Shown: positions 16,552 to 26,078, counted from the stretch's first letter. The stretch is DNA of 64,000 nt from Ilumatobacteraceae bacterium (GCA_013213745.1 JABSQH010000090.1:32210-96209), one strand, 5' to 3'. Made by a program: numbers and translations. The notes: generated by a model not told the origin, from the sequence alone.

Positions 16552-18752
16552 CGCACCTCCTCCACCGGCAACCCGAGCATCTGCCGGACCGTGACCAACA
16601 CCGCATCGACCCGTTCCAGGTCGACGTCGACCATCGACGCCGACGCTTCGACGTCGGCGATCGCCAGGCTCATCAACCGCCGGCGCTCGGCGGGCTCGAA
16701 GCCGCCGAACGTTCGGCGCAGCAGCGGCACGATGTCGTCGAACGCCGCTGCAGACAGCGACGCGATCCATCGGTCGACCACCTCGCGCAGGTCACGATCG
16801 TGGATCAGCACCGTGCCGGAGCCGGCGAGAAACCCCTCGACGAACACGGCGCCGTGGGACACCGGCGTACCCGGCGAGAGCGCACGCGACAGTCGCCGCT
16901 CGACGCGACCCGCGTCCCACCGCCCGCTGTCGTGCAGCAACCGCGTCGCTCTGCCGTGCACCAACCCGCTGCGACCCTGTTCGGCGAGCTGCTCGAGCGC
17001 GTCGGGCAGCGCTCGTTCGCGCATGGGGTGGGCCAGCATGGCGAGTGCCGACTGCAGCGCGGTCAACCGCTCGATCATCACCCGGGCAGCGTCGTCGTCG
17101 AGCCCGCGGCAGGCGTCGGGAAGCGCAACGATCACGCGTCGGACGAGATCGTCGAACACGCCGCGCATCGCCTCGCGATCGGTGTCGCGGACGTCGCCGT
17201 AACGCAGCGCGGTCGCCAGCGGGACGAGCACGTCGAGGAGGTCGGCCACGTCCGGGTCTCGGGCCGCACGCACATCGATGGCCCGCAACGCTGCGCCGAC
17301 CGCGGCGGGCAGGTCGGCGAGCAATGCCCGGTCGAGTACGGCCACCGCCTCGACCAACGAGCGCGCAGCTGCGGCCCGCGCCACGAGGGCGGCACCGGCC
17401 GCCTCGGTCACCGTCGTACCGAACGCCGAACGCTCGATCAATCGAATCGAGAACTCCGGCTGCCAGGCGATGCTCCAGGTCTCGCGGAAAGTGCCCGAGG
17501 AGCCTCGACCGTCTTCGAGTCGGCCCCATGGCACATCGAGAGCAAGCAACTGATGAAGCAGATGCGAACGACGACGACCCGATGGCGCGCGCAGGTCGAG
17601 CTCGACCGAGCGGGCCGCAGCCTCCATCTTCAGCCGCGTGGCCCGACGGCGGCGTTCCAGATCGCGCGCCAGCGGCGCCTGCGGAGCGTCGTCGGGAACA
17701 TGCCCGACGCGTTCACCGAGCACGAGCCGACGGCGAACCTCGTCGAGACGATCGACGCCGCCGCCGACGAACACCGCGCCGGCCGCATCGAGCACTTCTG
17801 AGAGCCCTGGACGAGGCCGGCCGCGCAGCGCCGCCAGACCGTCGGCGAGTCGCGTGCCGGCGATCACCTCGTCGGGTGACGCCGCGAGGTCGGCCGCTCG
17901 CAACCGCTGCGCGAGCTCGATGAAGAAGCGGCCGACACCGTCGGCGCCCGGATGGGTGTATACGTGCTGGTACCAGCCCGGACTCTGCACACCGGCGGCG
18001 TAGCCGGTCGACGAGGCGAGACGCTCGTCGGACCACGGCACCCAGGCCACGGCCACCTTGGCCTTCGGCCGACCGCGCAGGAGCGCCTGGTCGGCGCTGT
18101 CGGTCGTGATCGCCACGTCGAGCGCGGGCACGTGCCACGCACCGGCGATGACCGCCGCGGTCGGGTATCCCTCGCGCCGGGCGCGCCGAATTTCGCGGCG
18201 CATATGTGCTTCACGCATCGCCTCGCGCGGCGGCGGTTCCCAGTCGGCGCGCACCGCCGCCATCGCCTCGGCGACAGCACCAAAGGCAGGACGACCATCA
18301 CCTCGATGCTCGATCACGTCTTCCCACCACCGCTCGGGATCGGAGTCACCGGCGGCGGTGGCCAGCTCGGCGAGTGGATCTCGTCGCAACGGCTCATCGT
18401 CTGGCGAGAGGGCCAACGTGGTGGACAACGGCAGATCGATGGGCCAGACCGGCACGTCGTGCTCGTGGGCCCACCGAGCGGCCTGCCACTCGCTGCTATA
18501 GGTCGCAAGCGGAGCAAAGGCGGCGCGTGACGGTTCGTCGGCGAGGTACCCGAGCAGCGCCACCGGCGGCTGCAGGTCCGGGTGGCCTGCCCACCGCAGG
18601 GCCGCGGCGGTGTCGGCGGGGAGCTCGATCAACACCACGTCGGGACGCATCTCATCGAGCGCCGACCGCACCGATCGCGCCGATCCCGGACCGTGATGAC
18701 GAATACCGAGCAACTCGACGGTCATGCCGCTGCGCTCAGCCACGTCGACCAT
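16548..18752 (-). CDS. DUF5682 family protein
   Basis: This 734-residue protein matches the DUF5682 family in size, context and N-terminal signature (ELLGIRHHGPGSA, then DVVLIELPAD). The N-terminal third is alpha/beta and superficially TraB-like: His-His-Gly-Pro near the start, a later GAWHVPAL, and an IELP strand. That could mean a hydrolase-like fold, but I infer no activity. The C-terminal half is mostly helical. The gene overlaps moxR by TGATG and the VWA gene by GTGA, so stoichiometric co-translation is likely. A second ATG at 18725 is possible as the start. It is found with MoxR, VWA, SWIM and DUF5691 genes in many bacteria; the function of the set is unknown. Confidence 0.75.
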   Translation of the reverse strand: MVDVAERSGMTVELLGIRHHGPGSARSVRSALDEMRPDVVLIELPADTAAALRWAGHPDLQPPVALLGYLADEPSRAAFAPLATYSSEWQAARWAHEHDVPVWPIDLPLSTTLALSPDDEPLRRDPLAELATAAGDSDPERWWEDVIEHRGDGRPAFGAVAEAMAAVRADWEPPPREAMREAHMRREIRRARREGYPTAAVIAGAWHVPALDVAITTDSADQALLRGRPKAKVAVAWVPWSDERLASSTGYAAGVQSPGWYQHVYTHPGADGVGRFFIELAQRLRAADLAASPDEVIAGTRLADGLAALRGRPRPGLSEVLDAAGAVFVGGGVDRLDEVRRRLVLGERVGHVPDDAPQAPLARDLERRRRATRLKMEAAARSVELDLRAPSGRRRSHLLHQLLALDVPWGRLEDGRGSSGTFRETWSIAWQPEFSIRLIERSAFGTTVTEAAGAALVARAAAARSLVEAVAVLDRALLADLPAAVGAALRAIDVRAARDPDVADLLDVLVPLATALRYGDVRDTDREAMRGVFDDLVRRVIVALPDACRGLDDDAARVMIERLTALQSALAMLAHPMRERALPDALEQLAEQGRSGLVHGRATRLLHDSGRWDAGRVERRLSRALSPGTPVSHGAVFVEGFLAGSGTVLIHDRDLREVVDRWIASLSAAAFDDIVPLLRRTFGGFEPAERRRLMSLAIADVEASASMVDVDLERVDAVLVTVRQMLGLPVEEVR

Positions 18753-19837
18753 CAGTCGAGGGCGCGACAGGCCTCGTAGAACTCGCCCCAGTCGGCGCGG
18801 TCGCGCACGACGGTCTCGAGATACTCACGCCACGCCAGTGCGTCGTGTGTCGGGTCGGAGACCACCGCGCCCACGATGCCCCCGGCGAGATCAGCGGGTC
18901 GTAGCACGCCGTCGCCGAAGTGCGCCGCAAGGGTGAGACCGCTGGTGACCACCGAGATCACCTCGGCGGTCGACAACGTGCCCGTCGGCGTCTTCAGTGC
19001 CACCCGCTCGTCGAGCGTGGCGCCTCCACGAAGTTCACGAAACACCGTGACGACCCGACGGATCTCATCGCTGGCCGAGTCCACCTCGGGAAGTGCCAAC
19101 GCCGAACCGAGCTCGGCGACCCGGCGCTGCACAATGTCGATCTCCTCGTCGATCGTCGCCGGCAACGGCAACACGACCGTGTTGAATCGGCGACGTAGCG
19201 CGCTCGAGATCTCATTGACGCCACGGTCCCGATCGTTGGCCGTCGCGACCACGTTGAACCCGGCGACAGCGGCGACCTCGGTGTCGAGCTCGGCGATCGG
19301 CAGCACCTTTTCAGACAGCACCGTCACGAGCGCGTCCTGGACCTCTGGGGGCATACGCGTCAGTTCTTCCACGCGCACGATCGCGCCACGGCGCATCCCG
19401 CGCATGACCGGGCCGGCGACGAGCGCCTCCTCGGATGGACCCGACGCCAGCAGCTGGGCGTAGTTCCAGCCATACCGCAGCGTCTCTTCGGTCGTCCCCG
19501 CCGTGCCCTGGACGAGCAGCGTGGAGTCGCCGCTGATCGCCGCGGCGAGGTGTTCGCTCACCCATGTCTTCGCGGTGCCCGGCACACCGAGGAGCAACAG
19601 CGCCCGATCGGTGGCCAGCGTCGCCACTGCGACCTCGATGAGGCGTTGCCGGCCGACGTACTTGGGGGTGATGACCGTGCCGTCGTCGAGTCTGCCGCCG
19701 AGGAGGTACTGCACCACTGCCCACGGAGACCGCAACCAGCCGGGCGGACGTGGCCGGTCGTCGAGGCGGCCCAATGCGTCGAGTTCGGACGCGTACTGGT
19801 GCTCGGCGTGCGGACGCAGTACATCGGAACCAGTCAT
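18752..19837 (-). CDS. MoxR-type AAA+ ATPase
   Basis: This 361-residue AAA+ ATPase has Walker A in LLLGVPGTAKTW, an acidic Walker B-like strand in AIVRVEELTRMPPEVQD, sensor 1 in NVVATANDRDRG, and an arginine finger region in ISSALRRRFNT. The overall order is that of MoxR chaperones, which form hexamers and use ATP to activate or insert cofactors in partner proteins, often through a VWA protein. It is third of five overlapping genes, flanked by DUF5691 and DUF5682. The likely client is unknown. No membrane segment or signal is present. Confidence 0.9.
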   Translation of the reverse strand: MTGSDVLRPHAEHQYASELDALGRLDDRPRPPGWLRSPWAVVQYLLGGRLDDGTVITPKYVGRQRLIEVAVATLATDRALLLLGVPGTAKTWVSEHLAAAISGDSTLLVQGTAGTTEETLRYGWNYAQLLASGPSEEALVAGPVMRGMRRGAIVRVEELTRMPPEVQDALVTVLSEKVLPIAELDTEVAAVAGFNVVATANDRDRGVNEISSALRRRFNTVVLPLPATIDEEIDIVQRRVAELGSALALPEVDSASDEIRRVVTVFRELRGGATLDERVALKTPTGTLSTAEVISVVTSGLTLAAHFGDGVLRPADLAGGIVGAVVSDPTHDALAWREYLETVVRDRADWGEFYEACRALD

Positions 19838-19848
19838 CGAACCCGAAC

Positions 19849-20706
19849 CTACCGAGCCGGTGTCACCGCCGTGGCCGGGGCCAGTTCGTCGAGCATCGAC
19901 GCACGGGTCGCTGCCAGATCAGCCAGTGCGGTCGCCAACGACACAGCGGGGTCGAGCGGGTCGAGGCGGCTGAGCGCATCGGCGAGGTGACGCAAGCCGT
20001 CGACATCGGGGGTGAGCCGGGCGACGAGGTTGACGAGCACCGTGCGGTGACTCGCAGCGAGCTGCCCGGAGCGGAGCCCGGCGAGCAGGTTGCCGGCAAC
20101 GCTTGCGAGATCCTGCTCGCGCCAGCGTGCGAGCGCGTCCGGGATGGGCAACGCCGGCAGCGCCAGCGTTGATCCCGGTGTGATTCGTTCGAGCCGCGCG
20201 CCAAGCGCATCGCCGAGTTCGTCATCGACGTCGACGAGCCATCGAGCCAGTGGACCGGCCGCAACATCGACCAGTGCCAAACGAGCCATGTCGCGCTGAT
20301 GCCGCAACAACAACGCTGGAACCAGCACGGGCTCGATGCGCCACCCACCGGCGATCACCGCAGCGAGCCATTCGTCCTCGAGCACCGGCCACACGGCGAC
20401 GACGTGGCGCCAGCGGTCGGCCGCTGCGGACGGACACGCTGGGCGGTCGTCGGGGGGCGGCGGCACGAACGGGGCCTCCGGTGCCCCCGGACGAGCACCG
20501 GCCCGACGCGCTGCGGTCACCGCTGCCGCCTGAGCCAGCAGACGTGCCGCCGGTCGCGCCCGTTGGGTGTCGTCGACGAGCTCGTCGATCACCGTCGCGC
20601 CCGCCGGCGGATCGCGACGGTCGGTGCCGAGCAACGCCACCGTGACCAGTGTCTCCCAGCGGCCGCCGAGGTCGCCGTCGTTCGGAGTGATCGCCGAGCC
20701 GGTCAT
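19849..20706 (-). CDS. DUF5691 family protein
   Basis: This 285-residue, Ala/Leu/Arg-rich helical protein begins with a conserved-looking WETLVTVALLGTDRRDPP segment near residue 16, characteristic of DUF5691. Family members are often longer, so this copy may be short. It contains WRHVVAVWPVLEDEWLAAVIAGGWR in the middle and Ala/Asp helices at the end, resembling a repeat-like helical scaffold. It overlaps the SWIM gene by TGATG and ends 11 bases before moxR. Function is unknown; the constant company of SWIM, MoxR and VWA genes suggests an adaptor role. Confidence 0.65.
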   Translation of the reverse strand: MTGSAITPNDGDLGGRWETLVTVALLGTDRRDPPAGATVIDELVDDTQRARPAARLLAQAAAVTAARRAGARPGAPEAPFVPPPPDDRPACPSAAADRWRHVVAVWPVLEDEWLAAVIAGGWRIEPVLVPALLLRHQRDMARLALVDVAAGPLARWLVDVDDELGDALGARLERITPGSTLALPALPIPDALARWREQDLASVAGNLLAGLRSGQLAASHRTVLVNLVARLTPDVDGLRHLADALSRLDPLDPAVSLATALADLAATRASMLDELAPATAVTPAR

Positions 20707-22184
20707 CAGGCAACGAAGGACGCATCGGCGCGGCGGCCGAGGTCGTGTGATCGGTGTGGCAGGTGGACCGCGAGCGGAACCACTCCCTCAGGCGTCCACT
20801 CGGCGGCGATGTCGACGGTGGCGCCGGCACTGACTGCGATCAGCGAGGTCCAGGCACCCACACCTCGCCCCGCTGTCGGCGGCACGTTCAACACCACACT
20901 GCCGTCGCTGTCGGTGAGCATGCGACGGGTCCGGTCTTGGGCAACGGTCGCACGCAACAGCATCGGCACCCGGTCGAGCCAGGGTTGCGATGCCAGGAGT
21001 GCACCGACACCGGCGACTGCTTCGGCGACGCCGCCGAAGACCGCTCGCTCGCCAGGCGCTTCTTCAGTGCCCGAGCCCGGCAGCCCGTTGGCGCCATCGT
21101 GTCGTCGACCGACCAGCGCACGAAGTGCACCACCTGGATACCGATGGAGATCGGCGTGCACCGTGTCGCCGACCTCGAAGGTGTGCTCGAGGCTCTGTTG
21201 GTAGGCGGCAAACGACAGGATCAGCGCCCATCGCTGCGACTTCGTCCCATACAGCCAATACCGACGGACCTCGAGACGGTCCTCGCGAGCATCGCTACGC
21301 CCGGCGACGAACCAGTGGTCGGTCTCGGGGACGCCCGCAAGCACGTCGGCCGTTCGGACCTGCCAGCCGATCGTGGTCGCCACGGCATCGGCCAGCGGAC
21401 CCGGCAACTCCCCCAGCCGCTGACCCGCCTGCGCGAGCAAGTGCAGTACTCCCAGTTCCGCGAGCATCTGCTGTTGCCAGTCTGCGTCGATCCCCACACG
21501 GCCGGCGAGTCGTCGGACCCGGTTGGCGAGGCTTCCGGCGCGACCGTCGACCAGGCGGGCGGCGAGCTGATCCCATGTCGCATAGTCGGCGAGCGATGGA
21601 TCGGCGAGGCCGGTGCGCAGTCGGTCTTCCAGCCAGCGATCGAGCTCGATGAGGGCGCCGGACATCGACTCGACGCGTTCATTGCGGGCACGGTCCCAGT
21701 CGTCGCGCGGCGGGAGGTCGGGCGGCGACGCATTGTCGGGGTCGCCGGTCGCATCGTCTGAGCCTTCGCCCGAGCTGTTGTCCCCGGTCGTGGTGTCGTC
21801 GACGCTCGGTTGTGCGTCGGCCCGTCGCCGGTCGAGCCAGGCGCGGGTTCGGCGTGATGGAGCACCCGTTGCGATCTGCCCGCGGGCGAACAACAGCAAC
21901 AGCGCCAGCGCGTGCTTGCACGGCAGCCGTCGGCTCGGACACGTGCACCGGGTGACGACCTCGGTGTGATCGACCACGGTCTCATAGGGCTCTCGACCAC
22001 TGCCCTGCACCGTGCCCCACACCCCGCCCTCGTCAGCCCCGGTCGAGCGCCAGCGGGTCGGTGTCGCCAGCTGGCGGGCGGCACTCATCATCGAGGCCGA
22101 CGGCGCCAACGACTCGACCTGTTCATCGGACCACGGCAGCGGGTCGTCGACCCGGCGCCCGAGAGTGTCGTCGGAGCGGCCCAT
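20706..22184 (-). CDS. SWIM zinc-finger protein, first gene of the MoxR/VWA operon
   Basis: This 492-residue protein has a SWIM motif CxC-xn-CxH seen as CTCPSRRLPCKH about 90 residues in. SWIM fingers bind zinc and mediate DNA or protein binding. An acidic Asp/Ser/Thr-rich linker (about 130-180) separates it from a mainly helical and beta C-terminal region containing DHWFVAGRSDAREDRLEVRR. The ATG at 22184 is chosen since upstream residues of the open frame look non-coding. It heads the operon SWIM, DUF5691, MoxR, DUF5682, VWA. The divergent gene starts only 69 bases away, so both promoters must share that gap. The SWIM protein may be the substrate-recognition part of the system. Confidence 0.82.
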   Translation of the reverse strand: MGRSDDTLGRRVDDPLPWSDEQVESLAPSASMMSAARQLATPTRWRSTGADEGGVWGTVQGSGREPYETVVDHTEVVTRCTCPSRRLPCKHALALLLLFARGQIATGAPSRRTRAWLDRRRADAQPSVDDTTTGDNSSGEGSDDATGDPDNASPPDLPPRDDWDRARNERVESMSGALIELDRWLEDRLRTGLADPSLADYATWDQLAARLVDGRAGSLANRVRRLAGRVGIDADWQQQMLAELGVLHLLAQAGQRLGELPGPLADAVATTIGWQVRTADVLAGVPETDHWFVAGRSDAREDRLEVRRYWLYGTKSQRWALILSFAAYQQSLEHTFEVGDTVHADLHRYPGGALRALVGRRHDGANGLPGSGTEEAPGERAVFGGVAEAVAGVGALLASQPWLDRVPMLLRATVAQDRTRRMLTDSDGSVVLNVPPTAGRGVGAWTSLIAVSAGATVDIAAEWTPEGVVPLAVHLPHRSHDLGRRADASFVA

Positions 22185-22253
22185 GAGGCGAGCGTACCGA
22201 GCGGGTGCGCGCCTGCCGGAAGGTCGCGCTGCGGCGCGGTACCGTGCTTCGCA

Positions 22254-23075
22254 GTGCGCGTCATGACGTGGAATCTGTGGTGGCGATTCGGCGAGTACGA
22301 GCGCCGCGCGCCGGCGATCGCAGCAGTACTGCAGGCAGAGGCACCCGACATTCTCTGCGTGCAAGAGGTGTGGTCCGACGCATCACACGACCAGGCCGAT
22401 GACCTGGCCACGATCCTGGACGGCAACGTGGCCCGGACCACGCCGGTGATGTTCGACGGCTTCTCGTTCGGCAACGCCATCGTCTCGCGCTGGCCGATCG
22501 AGGTCCTCACCGAGGAACGGCTGCCAAACGCCGACGGGCAACCGGGTCATCGACGACTCCTCGTAGCAGCGGTGGAAACGCCGTGGGGTCGATGGCCGGC
22601 CGCCGTCACCCACCTCGATCATCGCTTCGATGCGTCGGCGACACGGCGACAACAGGTCGAGCGGGTGCTCGAAGTCATCGATGCACATCGCGGTAACGGC
22701 GATGTCGACCTCCCGATGATTCTCGGCGGCGACCTCAACGCCGTCCCCGACAGCGACGAGATTCGGACACTCACCGGTCGCCGACCCGGCGTTGCGGGCA
22801 TCGTGATGAGCGACGTGTGGGAACAGGTGGGTCAGGGCGCAGGGCACACGTGGCGTCGCAACAACCCGCACGTGGCGATCAGCGCATGGCCCGATCGGCG
22901 CATCGACTACCTGGGCGTGTCGTGGCCACGTCCGAAACCGCTCGGCAATCCCGTTCGCGCGTGGCTCGCGGCGACGTCGCCGGTCGAGATCGAGGGGACG
23001 CCGATCTGGCCGAGCGACCATGCCGCGGTCGTCGCCGAATTGACGACTCCCGAGGACGCGGCCGCTAGCGGCTGA
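22254..23075 (+). CDS. Endonuclease/exonuclease/phosphatase-family hydrolase
   Basis: This 273-residue protein has the EEP fold shared by DNase I, exonuclease III and phosphodiesterases. Motifs in order: TWNLWW with the Asn of motif I, CVQEVW (metal-binding Glu), THLDHRFDASATRRQQ, GGDLNAVPDS (Asp and Asn of the active site), RRIDYLG and SDHAAVVAEL (final Asp-His). It therefore should be a Mg2+-dependent phosphodiesterase or phosphatase; nucleic acid, sphingomyelin or inositol-type substrates cannot be distinguished. The GTG at 22254 or the ATG at 22263 may be the start. Its 3' end overlaps that of the convergent lipB-lipA gene by 11 bases. No signal peptide is visible. Confidence 0.85.
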   Translation: MRVMTWNLWWRFGEYERRAPAIAAVLQAEAPDILCVQEVWSDASHDQADDLATILDGNVARTTPVMFDGFSFGNAIVSRWPIEVLTEERLPNADGQPGHRRLLVAAVETPWGRWPAAVTHLDHRFDASATRRQQVERVLEVIDAHRGNGDVDLPMILGGDLNAVPDSDEIRTLTGRRPGVAGIVMSDVWEQVGQGAGHTWRRNNPHVAISAWPDRRIDYLGVSWPRPKPLGNPVRAWLAATSPVEIEGTPIWPSDHAAVVAELTTPEDAAASG

Positions 23076-24741
23076 GCGCCACCGGCGTTGCGCTGTCGGC
23101 AGCGTGCTTGGCGTGATAACTCGAGCGTGTGAGCGGACTGGCCTCGACGTGCCGCAACCCGAGCCCTTCGCCGATCTGCTTCCACCGCTCGAACTCCGGA
23201 GGTTCGGCATAACGAGCGATCGGCAGGTGGGTCGTCGTCGGGCGGAGGTACTGCCCGATGGTGACGATGTCGACACCGAGGTCGGCGAGGTCTGCGAGGA
23301 GACCGACGATCTCGTCGTCGGTCTCTCCGAGTCCGACCATGAATCCGGTCTTGGTGGTCAGGCCAGCCGCCTTGGCTCGGGCGAGCACGCCGAGCGATCG
23401 GGCGTACCCCGCCGACGGACGGACCGCCCGCTGCAGTCGGGCAACGGTTTCGACGTTGTGGTTGAGCACGTCGGGGCGAACCGCGAACAGCAGAGCGAGT
23501 GCAGCCTCGTCGCCTTTGGCATCGGAGATCAACGTCTCGACTCGGGTCGCCGGCCGTCGCAGTCGGATCGATTCGACGCATGCCGCCACGTGGGCCATCC
23601 CGCCGTCGACGAGATCGTCGCGGGCCACCATAGTGAGCACGGCGTGATCGAGGTCCATCCGCTCGATCGCGGCAGCCACTCGCTCGGGTTCGTCCGCGGC
23701 GGGGGGCATCGGCTTGCGTGTGTCGACCAAGCAGAATCCGCAGGCTCGAGTGCATCGTTCGCCAAGCACCATGAACGTGGCGGTGCCGTCGCTCCAGCAC
23801 TCCGACAGATTCGGACACCCGGCGTCTTCGCACACGGTGACCAGGTCGAGGTCGCGGATGGTTCGCTTGAGTTCGAGTACCTCGGGGCCGTGCTGCACAC
23901 GCGGCCGCAACCACTCGGGCTTGCGCGCCGAGATCGACAGGCCTGCGGTGACGCCCGCCTCGTTGAGCCGTCGCGCCGCTCGATCGCCGGCGGGTCGCAC
24001 CGTCTCACCGGGGCCGGCACCCCGCGAGAACGCCGCCAGATCGGCATCGCCGACGGCGTGGCGCCAGGCGACGTCTTGGCGTTCGATCCGGCCCGCCGCA
24101 AATCGCTCGCCTGCGATGCCGGCCACAACTTCGGCAACTCGATCGAACGTGACCTCGACGCCTTCTTCGGCCAAGGACGTCACGGGGTACTCGGCAATAC
24201 CGCACGCGACGATGTGCTGGCGGAGGTACGCCATGTCCGGATCGATATTGAGGGCGAAGCCATGCATCGTGCGGCCGCGCTTGAGCCGGACGCCGATGGC
24301 GCCGATCTTGCGCACCCGGTCGGTTCCGGCGTCGAGCCACACCCCGGCGTACCCCGGGAATCGTCCGGCTCCAGCCACACCGAGTTCGGCCAACGCGTCG
24401 ATCAGGATCTGCTCGACGGTGGCGACGTGCTCGGCGGCGCCGAGGTGATTGGCGACGTTGACGATCGGGTAGCCGACGAGTTGACCGGGACCGTGATACG
24501 TGACGTCGCCGCCGCGGGACACTGGCACCAACTCGGCTCCGACTGCGGCGGGCTCGCAGCGCAGGTTGTTGGCGAGGTCCGCGCGGGGGCCGTGGGTGAA
24601 CACGTGCGGATGCTCGACCAGCAACAGGTGCTGACCGGAGCCGTGTTCGAACAGCGACTGCTGGACGGCAAGCGCCTCGCGGTACGGGACGCGTCCGAGC
24701 CAGCGCACGCGCAGCGGCTCAACGGACGCGTCGGTGGTCAC
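23065..24741 (-). CDS. lipB-lipA: LipB-LipA fusion: octanoyltransferase and lipoyl synthase in one chain
   Basis: One uninterrupted 558-residue frame carries both steps of lipoate biosynthesis. Residues 1-225 are an octanoyl-ACP:protein transferase: SRGGDVTYHGPGQLVGYP, Lys145 in KIGAIGVRL, and the catalytic Cys180 in VACGI before VTSL. Residues about 260-558 are the radical-SAM lipoyl synthase: auxiliary-cluster cysteines C304, C309, C315; SAM-cluster CTRACGFC (C330, C334, C337); and the C-terminal RSSYHA serine that ligates the auxiliary cluster. The two are usually separate genes. The start overlaps the stop of the E2 gene as ATGA, so the enzyme is made together with the protein whose lipoyl domain it modifies. 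All catalytic residues are present in both halves. Confidence 0.93.
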   Translation of the reverse strand: MTTDASVEPLRVRWLGRVPYREALAVQQSLFEHGSGQHLLLVEHPHVFTHGPRADLANNLRCEPAAVGAELVPVSRGGDVTYHGPGQLVGYPIVNVANHLGAAEHVATVEQILIDALAELGVAGAGRFPGYAGVWLDAGTDRVRKIGAIGVRLKRGRTMHGFALNIDPDMAYLRQHIVACGIAEYPVTSLAEEGVEVTFDRVAEVVAGIAGERFAAGRIERQDVAWRHAVGDADLAAFSRGAGPGETVRPAGDRAARRLNEAGVTAGLSISARKPEWLRPRVQHGPEVLELKRTIRDLDLVTVCEDAGCPNLSECWSDGTATFMVLGERCTRACGFCLVDTRKPMPPAADEPERVAAAIERMDLDHAVLTMVARDDLVDGGMAHVAACVESIRLRRPATRVETLISDAKGDEAALALLFAVRPDVLNHNVETVARLQRAVRPSAGYARSLGVLARAKAAGLTTKTGFMVGLGETDDEIVGLLADLADLGVDIVTIGQYLRPTTTHLPIARYAEPPEFERWKQIGEGLGLRHVEASPLTRSSYHAKHAADSATPVALSR

Positions 24742-26078
24742 AGCTCGGTGGTCCAGTCCTTAGTCTCGAGGATCTCCTTGACGCGCTGCAGGAAGTTCGC
24801 GGCATACGCGCCGTCGAAGGCGCGGTGATCCCAACTCATCGCCAGGTTGCCGACCGGATGGATGGCGATCGCTTCGCCACCATCGGCTGTGGTGGTGACG
24901 ACTGGTTTGCGCACGATCGCGTCGGTCGAGATGATGCCGACCTGCGGTTGGTTGATGATCGGCATCGTCAACACCGACCCGGCCGAGCCGTTGTTGGAGA
25001 TCGTGAAGGTGCCACCGGAGATCTCGTCGGGGGCGAGCTTGCGATTGCGGGCGCGATCGGCGAGATCCTGGATCTCGGTGGCGATCGCGACCAGCCGCTT
25101 GTTCTGCGCGTCGCGCACCACCGGAGCCAACAGACCCTCATAGTCGAGGTCGACGGCGATGCCGAGGTCGATGTAGTCGTGCACGATCAAGTCGCGGTCA
25201 CCCACGCTGGCGTTGAGGTGGGGAAACTCGTCGAGTCCGTCGATGACCGCTCGGGAGATGAACGGCAGGTAGGTGAGGCTGAACCCGTGGTCGACCTTCC
25301 ACTCCGCCTTGGCGGCGTTGCGCACGACGTCGACGTTGGCGAAGTCGACCTCGACCACGCTGAACGCATGGGGGCTCGTCGCCTTACTCGTCACCATGTG
25401 GGCGCCGGTCAGCTGGCGGATCTTCGACAACGGAATCAGCGTGTCGCGGTCGCCGCTCGTTGGAGCAGGCGCGGCCGCTGGGGCGGCGGGCGCAGATGCC
25501 GGGGCCGTGGCTGCGGCCGGAGCTGCTGCGGGCGCTGGAGCGGGCGTGGCCGGTGACGCACCTGTGGCATCGATGTGATCGAGCACGTCGTCACGAGTGA
25601 TACGTCCGCCCGGCCCGGTTCCCGCGATGTCGTCGGGGTTCAGTCCGTGCTCGTTGACCAGACGGCGGACGACGGGTGACAACAGGCGGTTGTCGCCGGC
25701 CCGCGCGGCCGCAGGTGCCGGTGCCGGTGCGGGGGGCGCCTCGGCGGCCGGAGCAGGCGCGGCGGCTGGTGCTGGAGCGGGCTCCGGCGCTGGTGCGGGG
25801 GGCACCTCTGCGGCCGGGGCCGGATCGGCAGCCGGCGCGGCATCGCCGTCACCGACCACGGCGATCACCGTGCCGACTTCGATCGTGTCGCCCTCTTCGG
25901 CGCGGATCTCGGTGACCACACCAGCCACCGGCGACGGGACCTCGGTGTCGACCTTGTCGGTCGACACTTCGAACAACGGCTCGTCGGCGGCAACCGTGTC
26001 GCCGACGTTCTTGAACCACTGGGTGATCGTGCCCTCGGTAACGGTCTCACCGAGTTGAGGAAGGGTCACGTCTGCCAT
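24738..26078 (-). CDS. sucB: Dihydrolipoamide acyltransferase E2 of 2-oxoacid dehydrogenase (SucB/DlaT type)
   Basis: This 446-residue E2 has a single lipoyl domain with the lipoyl lysine K42 in STDKVDTEV. A long Ala/Pro/Glu linker (about 85-130) leads to the peripheral subunit-binding domain (RLLSPVVRRLVNEHGL to GRITRDDVLDHI), a second Ala/Pro linker, and the acyltransferase core. The catalytic HRAFDG has His418 and Asp422. Actinobacteria often use one E2 for both pyruvate and 2-oxoglutarate dehydrogenases, so whether acetyl or succinyl is transferred cannot be decided; gene symbol sucB is by similarity. It lies between lpd and the lipB-lipA fusion, overlapping the latter by ATGA. AceE, its possible E1 partner, is about 15 kb away. 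Confidence 0.9.
   Translation of the reverse strand: MADVTLPQLGETVTEGTITQWFKNVGDTVAADEPLFEVSTDKVDTEVPSPVAGVVTEIRAEEGDTIEVGTVIAVVGDGDAAPAADPAPAAEVPPAPAPEPAPAPAAAPAPAAEAPPAPAPAPAAARAGDNRLLSPVVRRLVNEHGLNPDDIAGTGPGGRITRDDVLDHIDATGASPATPAPAPAAAPAAATAPASAPAAPAAAPAPTSGDRDTLIPLSKIRQLTGAHMVTSKATSPHAFSVVEVDFANVDVVRNAAKAEWKVDHGFSLTYLPFISRAVIDGLDEFPHLNASVGDRDLIVHDYIDLGIAVDLDYEGLLAPVVRDAQNKRLVAIATEIQDLADRARNRKLAPDEISGGTFTISNNGSAGSVLTMPIINQPQVGIISTDAIVRKPVVTTTADGGEAIAIHPVGNLAMSWDHRAFDGAYAANFLQRVKEILETKDWTTEL

Noticed and set aside
16548..18752. Calling the DUF5682 protein a TraB-type protease
   Set aside because: The HHGPGS and IELP segments are suggestive but the remaining TraB motifs cannot be aligned by eye, so no enzymatic activity is assigned.
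25440..25850. Ala/Pro-rich low-complexity DNA as a possible repeat array
   Set aside because: It encodes the flexible linkers between lipoyl, subunit-binding and catalytic domains of E2, which are normally like this.
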